Shown here piece by piece: positions 36,325 to 41,337 of a stretch of DNA of 41,337 bases. A program made the translations under genes and the position numbers. The notes below the pieces were generated by a model, which saw only the letters and a list, made by a program, of their open reading frames with translations, ran no database searches and had not been told where the DNA came from. Numbering within the stretch: the first letter of the stretch is position 1; each line of letters begins with the position of its first letter. This DNA comes from Phycisphaerales bacterium (GTDB taxonomy: Bacteria; Planctomycetota; Phycisphaerae; Phycisphaerales; SM1A02), in NCBI GenBank assembly GCA_009691915.1, contig SIAD01000016.1, positions 1 through 41,337 on the forward strand, in the 5' to 3' direction.

Positions 36325-39300
36325 CGATTCAGTATGCTCATGCCATGGGGAAACAATCAACGAACTCGTCGGGGCTGAAAGCAACAAGCGGAGCGCCATC
36401 CATTGAGAAACCTGTTACGACTCAGCGCGCGTACACGCTGCGTCTTCGCGGGATCGAGGGCGACAAGACATGGCGTGATTCGCTTTGGGCGACTCATGAA
36501 GCGATCAATCTCGGGGCGAAGGCCTTCGGAGACTGGTTGCTGACGCTGCGTGGCGGGCTCGAGCACACGCTCGCCGATGCCACGGTGGCCGGAGGCAAGG
36601 GTAAACCTGCGCGACCGCCGAGCGCTGACGAGCGCCGCGACCGACGCGTCCTCCTCGCCCTGTCATGGTTGACCGTCGAAGATGAACGCGGCGCGCCAAA
36701 GGCGCCAGGCCTGATAGTTGCCTACGGCGACGATTGCAAGAGTGCCAAGGACTCGCAAGATGGCCGCGATCGAAAGGTGGAGGATGCGCTCCGGGACATT
36801 CTCATCAAGCGTAGCGTCGCGCCCGGAGCAGTTGAATCGTGGGTGAATGATTGTGTTGTGTCGCTCAAGGCGCGCATCCGAGATGATGCAGTGTGGGTGA
36901 ATCGGAGTGCCGCATTTGATGCGCTCAGGGCAAGTTGGAGGGGCCTCACTTGTCCCAACGCGCGGACCGTGCTCGAGCAATTTTTTGGCCCCGTCGCCGA
37001 CTGGATAACGCTCCCCGCGCGTGCTGCCGATGATGGTGAAGGCGATACTGGCGGCCCCACAGCAGCGGGTAGCAGCAATGACACGGAGTTCAAACTGGTC
37101 GCAAGGAGTTTCCTGAGCGAAAACTTCGGAACAGGCCTCAAGAGCAGCAAGAGCGACATTTCCGATGCCTTGATGCAAGCCACAAGATCACTCGCCGCAC
37201 TCCGCGGCGGGTCCCCAGGCTCCGCCGTGTGGAGTCACCTATGTACCGAGTTTGGGCTACTCGCAGCAGATGACGAGGCGCGCGCCAAGGCACTCCGGGT
37301 TCGGATCGGCTGGACGAGCGGTCGACGATCGAAAGGTCGGCTGGCACTGGCGACTGCAGCGAGCAAGGCTAGTCTCGCTCAGGTGGACATTGAGCTGCTC
37401 ATTAAGAAGTTGTCCGAGGAGGCACAGGAGAAGCTGGCGGGGTCGACGAAGTTGCCCCTCCCTTGGGTCAATGACCTCATGGCTGCCTTGGAGCGCTCCA
37501 TCGGATTTGGTTTCGTGACGGAGCGCAATCTGATTGATGAGTTCGGCGTCATGCTCGACCACGCTGCGCGGCGTGTTTCGATCGCGTGCTCATGGATCAA
37601 ACTCGCCGAACTTGAACGGCGTCAGTTTGAAGAGGATGCGAAGAAGCTGGATCAGGTGCGAACGCAGCACGCCGATGCAGCAGCGTTTCTCGACACACTC
37701 GGGTGTCGGCGTGGCAGCGAATCTGGCTCGGCCGGCGGCGCCTCGGTTGTGATACGAAAGCGAGCGGTGCTTGGGTGGAATGAAGTTGTCGGTGATTGGG
37801 CACGCCAAGGCTGCAAGAGCGTGCAAGAGCGCATCGATGCCGCTAGGCTCCTGCAGGGGGAGTTGGAGAAGTTTGGCGACATTCGACTGTTCGAGGAGTT
37901 GGCGGCGAACGATGCGCAAGTCGTGTGGCAGAACGCCGAAGGGGAAACCGATCCCACAATTCTTGCTCGATATTCCGCCGGCAGCGTCGCAAAGGCGAAT
38001 CAACAGCGCTTCAAGGTTCCCGCCTATCGCCATCCCGATCCGCTGCGTCACCCAGTGTTCGGAGACTTTGGCAAGTCGCGTTGGAAGATCGACTTTGCGG
38101 TCCACGAGTCTGATCGAGCACAATCAGGCGGCAAGCGAGTGCGCTCATTGGATGCCGCCTGGCAATCCGATGTGCGCAACATGCGTATGGCGCTGTGGAC
38201 CGGCAAACGAGTGGAAATGGTTCCATTGCGATGGTCCAGCAAACGACTGTCTAAGGATCTTGGGATCTCCGACCTATCGCTCAAGGATCCAACGGTCGTC
38301 ACCAGGGGCGACCGGCTGGGGCGGGCTGCGGTTGGACCGGGGGATCCCGTTCGTGTGGCGAGTGTTTTCGCGGAAGACAACTGGAACGGCCGCCTTCAGG
38401 CGCCAAGGGTGGAACTGAACAGAGTTGCACGGCTCACGCAGAGTGGCAACTTGGTGCAAGCCCGCAGACTTCGAGACCGACTGTCTTGGCTGGTGTCGTT
38501 CTCGCCCAAACTCGCGCCTTCAGGACCATTCATCGACTACGCCGCAGCGCACGGAATAGAGCCCCACAAGAAGTCAGGCGAATATTGGCCGAATTCAGCG
38601 ATGAACAAGGAGCGCAAGGGGCATCACTCAAAGTTGATCTATTCGCGATTGCCGAGCCTGCGAGTGCTCTCAGTTGATCTTGGCCACAGGTTCGCCGCCG
38701 CTTGCGCGGTCTGGGAGTCAATGTCCGCCGCGCAGATGCGTCTAGCAGCGAGCAAGGGCAAGGTGGTCCGAGGTGGAATTGCCGAGGGCGCCCTCTTCAT
38801 CCACATCGAATCCACTGTTGCCGATGGAACCGTCCGAACCACGGTCTACCGCCGAATTGGCGAGGACGCGCTACCGGATGGTTCGCCTCATCCCGCACCG
38901 TGGGCCAAGTTGGAGAGACAGTTTCTTATCAAACTTCAAGGCGAAGAAACACCTTCGCGCATGGCTGCGCTGGATGAACTGGTGATGATCGCTGACTGGG
39001 AAAGGGCGCTCGGCTATCAACCAGTCACCGCCTCGAGCACCAAGCAGAGCAACGGTGTAGCGGGTTTGATGGGACGCACCGTGCGGTTGTTCATGCATGC
39101 GAGTCGCCGGCACTTCGATCGGGCCCGCATCGCCCATAATCTCACCGCCGAGCATCGCACCAAGCCGGGCGGCGTACCAGAATCGCTCACCGAAGAGACT
39201 AGGATCGAACTACTCATTGACACGCTTGCGCTCTGGCACGGACTGTTCGCGGGGGATAGGTGGCGTGATCCTCGGGCGCAGAAGGAGTGGGAAACGAGCG

Positions 39301-40811
39301 GGCTTCCATCGCTCAAACTTCCCGGTCGCGGCGATGACGATGAAACCGCATTCGGGGGGCCGGGGCGGAAGGCCGCGATGGTGGTGTATCGCAACGAGTT
39401 GAAGCCGCACGCAGAACGGATGGCGCACTCTGACCTCTCGAACCTCTCGAAGTGCTGGACGGACCGGTGGGCGCAAGACGACCGTGAGTGGACCGCCAAG
39501 TCGGGGCGATTGCGTTCACTCCGAAGGTGGATCACGCCGCGCGGACTTCGGCCGGTAAGCGGTGACTCTGCCCAACTGATCGAGCGCAAGGCTGCAGCAG
39601 CGTTGCGAGCTAGGCATGTCGGCGGACTTTCGATGCAGCGGATCAACACACTGACCGACTTGTACCGGCTTCTCAAGTCGTTCAAGAACCGACCCGAGCC
39701 GTCCAATCTTCGCAAGAACATCCCCGAGAAGGGCGATGCCCGGCTAATCGGTTTCAATCAACGCTTGCTCGATGTGCGCGATCGGCTCCGCGAGCAGCGG
39801 GTCAAACAGCTCGCGAGCCGAATTGTTGAAGCCGCGCTCGGCATCGGCAGAATCAAGATTCGACGAGTTGCCGCCGGGTCGCCGCGCCCGACTTTGCGTG
39901 TCGATGCGGCTTGCCATGCTGTGGTGACCGAGAACCTGAGCAACTACCAGCCGGCTGAGCTCCAGACCCGTCGCGAGAATCGACAGCTCATGGCGTGGGC
40001 AAGCTCAAAGGTTCATAAGTACCTTGCCGAGTCTTGCCAGTTGCACGGGCTTCACCTGCGAGAAGTTCAGCCAAATTACACCAGCCGTCAGTGCAGTCGA
40101 ACTGGTGCAGCAGGTCTCCGAGGCGTCGCCGTGTCTGCCACCGATCTGCTCACCAACCCATGGTGGATGCGAGATGTGGCGCAGGCAAAGGCACGGATTG
40201 AGAAGGCTTTGAAGAATGGTCGCAATGGGGCAGTTGCCGATCAACTGTTGGTGAGTGCTGAAGCATGGGCATTACGCATTCCGGAGCGCGACCGGCACGA
40301 TCGAAAGGCTGACGAGTCGGTCAAGGCCTTCCACGCAGAACGGGTTATTCTTCCGCGCAAGGGCGGCGATCTGTTTGTCGCCGAATCGGCACGGTGTAAC
40401 GGCAAGGGTCATGTCCCCGCACTCCAAGCCGATCTGAACGCGGCTGCCAATGTTGGCATCCGTGCCCTGCTCGATCCTGATTGGCCAGGCAAGTGGTGGT
40501 GGGTGCCGTGCGTAGGTGGCACATACTCACCGTCGCCGGAGAAGACCAGCGGAGCCAAGGTCCTTGAGCACATCGATCAACTCCCTCACGAGATGGTTGA
40601 CCCACCCCAAGTGGCACCCAAGTCGAGCGCACCACAACCGAAGAGCTCACGCGCAGCCAAGGTGAAGGCCAAGGAATTCCGTGCGATTGAGAATCGTTGG
40701 CGCACCTGTTCCTCCGAGTTGCTCAGTCAAGGCAAGTGGATTCCTTCAGGTGAATACTGGTCGAAGGTTGAAGCTGCCGTTTGTCTTGTCCTCAATGATC
40801 AGATCACTTGA
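36321..40811 (+). CDS. cas12b: Large Cas12b (C2c1) effector nuclease
   Basis: A 1496-aa RNA-guided DNA nuclease of the Cas12b type. The split RuvC site is clear: RuvC-I RVLSVDLGHRFAAA (D786), RuvC-II VVTENLSNYQP (E1204), RuvC-III ALQADLNAAANVG (D1371). The Alicyclobacillus counterparts are D570, E848 and D977, so this protein has about 215 extra residues before RuvC-I, about 140 more between I and II, and about 40 more between II and III. NYTSRQCSRTGAAG (1252-1265) matches the xYTSRxxxRTGAPG segment of Cas12b. After RuvC-III comes a roughly 125-aa tail with a Lys/Pro/Ser-rich linker. No HNH, HEPN or transposase domain is seen. The ATG overlaps the cas2 stop; a second ATG at 36345 is possible. 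cas4-cas1 and cas2 upstream, plus the tracrRNA and array downstream, support type V-B. By eye the cas genes are less GC-biased at third positions than the chromosomal genes to the left, which may indicate transfer. Confidence 0.93.
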   Translation: MTIQYAHAMGKQSTNSSGLKATSGAPSIEKPVTTQRAYTLRLRGIEGDKTWRDSLWATHEAINLGAKAFGDWLLTLRGGLEHTLADATVAGGKGKPARPPSADERRDRRVLLALSWLTVEDERGAPKAPGLIVAYGDDCKSAKDSQDGRDRKVEDALRDILIKRSVAPGAVESWVNDCVVSLKARIRDDAVWVNRSAAFDALRASWRGLTCPNARTVLEQFFGPVADWITLPARAADDGEGDTGGPTAAGSSNDTEFKLVARSFLSENFGTGLKSSKSDISDALMQATRSLAALRGGSPGSAVWSHLCTEFGLLAADDEARAKALRVRIGWTSGRRSKGRLALATAASKASLAQVDIELLIKKLSEEAQEKLAGSTKLPLPWVNDLMAALERSIGFGFVTERNLIDEFGVMLDHAARRVSIACSWIKLAELERRQFEEDAKKLDQVRTQHADAAAFLDTLGCRRGSESGSAGGASVVIRKRAVLGWNEVVGDWARQGCKSVQERIDAARLLQGELEKFGDIRLFEELAANDAQVVWQNAEGETDPTILARYSAGSVAKANQQRFKVPAYRHPDPLRHPVFGDFGKSRWKIDFAVHESDRAQSGGKRVRSLDAAWQSDVRNMRMALWTGKRVEMVPLRWSSKRLSKDLGISDLSLKDPTVVTRGDRLGRAAVGPGDPVRVASVFAEDNWNGRLQAPRVELNRVARLTQSGNLVQARRLRDRLSWLVSFSPKLAPSGPFIDYAAAHGIEPHKKSGEYWPNSAMNKERKGHHSKLIYSRLPSLRVLSVDLGHRFAAACAVWESMSAAQMRLAASKGKVVRGGIAEGALFIHIESTVADGTVRTTVYRRIGEDALPDGSPHPAPWAKLERQFLIKLQGEETPSRMAALDELVMIADWERALGYQPVTASSTKQSNGVAGLMGRTVRLFMHASRRHFDRARIAHNLTAEHRTKPGGVPESLTEETRIELLIDTLALWHGLFAGDRWRDPRAQKEWETSGLPSLKLPGRGDDDETAFGGPGRKAAMVVYRNELKPHAERMAHSDLSNLSKCWTDRWAQDDREWTAKSGRLRSLRRWITPRGLRPVSGDSAQLIERKAAAALRARHVGGLSMQRINTLTDLYRLLKSFKNRPEPSNLRKNIPEKGDARLIGFNQRLLDVRDRLREQRVKQLASRIVEAALGIGRIKIRRVAAGSPRPTLRVDAACHAVVTENLSNYQPAELQTRRENRQLMAWASSKVHKYLAESCQLHGLHLREVQPNYTSRQCSRTGAAGLRGVAVSATDLLTNPWWMRDVAQAKARIEKALKNGRNGAVADQLLVSAEAWALRIPERDRHDRKADESVKAFHAERVILPRKGGDLFVAESARCNGKGHVPALQADLNAAANVGIRALLDPDWPGKWWWVPCVGGTYSPSPEKTSGAKVLEHIDQLPHEMVDPPQVAPKSSAPQPKSSRAAKVKAKEFRAIENRWRTCSSELLSQGKWIPSGEYWSKVEAAVCLVLNDQIT

Positions 40812-40836
40812 CTGCGGTCGTGTCTGGCAATACGAT
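40808..40836 (+). promoter_or_regulatory. Promoter of the tracrRNA
   Basis: TTGACT (40808-40813) and TACGAT (40831-40836) are separated by exactly 17 nt. The -35 box overlaps the cas12b stop codon (40809-40811). A start 6-7 nt past the -10 box would be at about 40843, the first base of a perfect hairpin. Confidence 0.6.
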
Positions 40837-40842
40837 TGCGTC

Positions 40843-40930
40843 GTGCCTATAGGGCACAGCATCGCCGAGAATGTGTCGTCCTCGTCAAAGAGCTTGGCAC
40901 TCGGCATCCATCAGTTCCGCGTCGGCCCGT
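40843..40930 (+). ncRNA. tracrRNA of the type V-B system
   Basis: An RNA gene of about 85-90 nt between cas12b and the array, on the same strand as both. In order: a 5-bp hairpin GTGCC-TATAG-GGCAC (40843-40857); a 6-bp stem GCCGAG (40864-40869) with CTCGGC (40900-40905); within that loop GTGTC (40873-40877), complementary to the last five repeat bases; then the anti-repeat (40905-40927). The same order, with a long stem whose loop pairs to the repeat 3' end and the anti-repeat last, is known for Alicyclobacillus tracrRNA (about 79 nt). Both ends are inferred: the start from the promoter, the end from the limit of repeat pairing. No clear intrinsic terminator follows. Confidence 0.8.
40905..40927 (+). 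repeat. CRISPR anti-repeat within the tracrRNA
   Basis: CATCCATCA (40905-40913) is the exact complement of repeat bases 23-31, and CCGCGTCGGCC (40917-40927) of repeat bases 9-19. Between them GTT faces CTT as a 3x3 internal loop. In all, 20 of 23 positions pair. Confidence 0.9.
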
Positions 40931-41156
40931 GTGGTGGCGTTGTTCTTTGACATGTCGGCTTCCAGCGACACCGCCGCGAGTGCGATGGTGGTGAAGGGGA
41001 GTCCTAGGCATGCTCGCACTCGCCGGATTTTGGCTGATTATCGCGGGTCTTGGCGCGTTTGGAGTACTGAAAGTGACCGTTCATCCGCTCCAAAATCGTT
41101 CGGGCTCGCCAGAGGGCTCGCAAGTGTCTTGTTTTAGACATCTTGCGAGTGCGGCC
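40931..41156 (+). promoter_or_regulatory. CRISPR leader region
   Basis: The stretch between tracrRNA and first repeat has no convincing gene. It holds an imperfect 10-bp stem (40933-40942 with 40963-40972, one mismatch, 20-nt loop), a 7-bp inverted repeat TTTGGAG/CTCCAAA (41058-41064 with 41088-41094), a direct repeat of GGGCTCGC (41102-41109 and 41114-41121), and a strong stem next to the array (41117-41149). I could not place a confident array promoter. Confidence 0.6.
41117..41149. repeat. 13-bp stem-loop immediately before the array
   Basis: CTCGCAAG-TGTCT (41117-41129) pairs with AGACA-T-CTTGCGAG (41136-41149): 13 pairs with a single bulged T and a TGTTTT loop. It ends 7 nt before the first repeat. 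No T-run follows, so it is not a standard terminator; a leader recognition site for integration or an RNA boundary is possible. Confidence 0.7.
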
Positions 41157-41337
41157 GCCGCGGAGGCCGACGCGGCTTTGATGGATGGACACAAATCCAG
41201 ATGATGGGCATTCACCAAGCGATGGACAGCCGCGGAGGCCGACGCGGCTTTGATGGATGGACACCAGCGTTCCCGTCCTTCCCACGACCCCTGTCGAGGC
41301 CGCGGAGGCCGACGCGGCTTTGATGGATGGACACAAC
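41157..41337 (+). CRISPR. Type V-B CRISPR array (3 repeats, cut by window edge)
   Basis: Three identical 36-nt repeats at 41157-41192, 41229-41264 and 41299-41334. Each begins GCCGCGGAGGCC and ends GATGGATGGACAC. Spacers are 36 nt (41193-41228) and 34 nt (41265-41298); a third begins at 41335. The 3' end GGACAC is close to the GTGGCAC end of known Cas12b repeats, and the crRNA direction (plus) is set by the tracrRNA pairing. The repeat has an internal palindrome, GCCGCG (bases 1-6) with CGCGGC (15-20). The array continues beyond the window. Confidence 0.97.

Noticed and set aside
36321-40811. Effector as Cas12a, Cas12i/h or a TnpB-like protein
   Set aside because: SVDLG, ENLSNY and ADLNAA with xYTSRxxxRTG are Cas12b-specific, and the Cas4-Cas1 fusion plus tracrRNA exclude the tracr-less Cas12a type and bare TnpB.
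40933-40972. Imperfect stem after the anti-repeat as a tracrRNA terminator
   Set aside because: It has one mismatch, a 20-nt loop and no T-run, so it does not meet the criteria for an intrinsic terminator.
40681-41204. Short open frames over the tracrRNA, leader and first repeat
   Set aside because: They cross the structured RNA and the array, and none has a ribosome-binding site or family resemblance.

Overview
The window is high-GC bacterial DNA that looks like Planctomycetota, probably a Phycisphaerae-type lineage. This is inferred from gene content: a YHYH-domain secreted protein with a dockerin-like tail, a signal-peptide protein joining a CxxCH haem motif to a formylglycine-generating-enzyme domain, a membrane protein ending in a zinc ribbon, and a large Cas12b. 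No rRNA is present to confirm it. Both edges cut through features.

Layout. 1-1500 is sparse: a possible decayed edge ORF, a DUF3817 membrane protein, and a stub of a SNF2-type helicase. An initiator tRNA-Met (minus strand) follows, with its own promoter and terminator. 1646-5084 (plus) carries a 58-aa membrane protein, the haem/FGE protein and the YHYH protein. 5056-20969 is one long minus-strand block. Its upstream part reads as branched-chain amino acid or acyl-CoA catabolism: three crotonases, a long acyl-CoA dehydrogenase, leucine dehydrogenase, and E1alpha, E1beta and E2 of a 2-oxoacid dehydrogenase. Its downstream part holds a SpoU methyltransferase and an ebo-like pair (3-dehydroquinate-synthase-like and TatD-like). 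21017-25916 (plus) holds a phosphoglycerate-mutase-family enzyme, MgtE, an RsbU-type phosphatase and two small envelope proteins. Then come glycine decarboxylase (minus), an M28 peptidase and a GH95 fucosidase (plus), and a solitary nuoA (minus).

The notable part is 34113 to the right edge. A tRNA-Pro(TGG) is followed after 59 nt by a tightly packed plus-strand operon of cas4-cas1 fusion, cas2 and a 1496-aa effector. The effector's RuvC motifs, including SVDLG, ENLSNY and ADLNAA, are those of Cas12b, so this is a type V-B CRISPR-Cas system. The effector is several hundred residues longer than the roughly 1100-residue Alicyclobacillus enzyme. Three identical 36-nt repeats lie at the right edge and the array continues outside the window.

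Between the effector and the array I find a tracrRNA gene. A promoter (TTGACT, 17 nt, TACGAT) overlaps the cas12b stop codon. Downstream are a 5' hairpin, a second stem, and an anti-repeat complementary to the repeat in blocks of 9 and 11 nt. A separate GTGTC matches the last five repeat bases. This layout parallels the Alicyclobacillus Cas12b guide RNA. A 13-bp stem lies 7 nt upstream of the first repeat.
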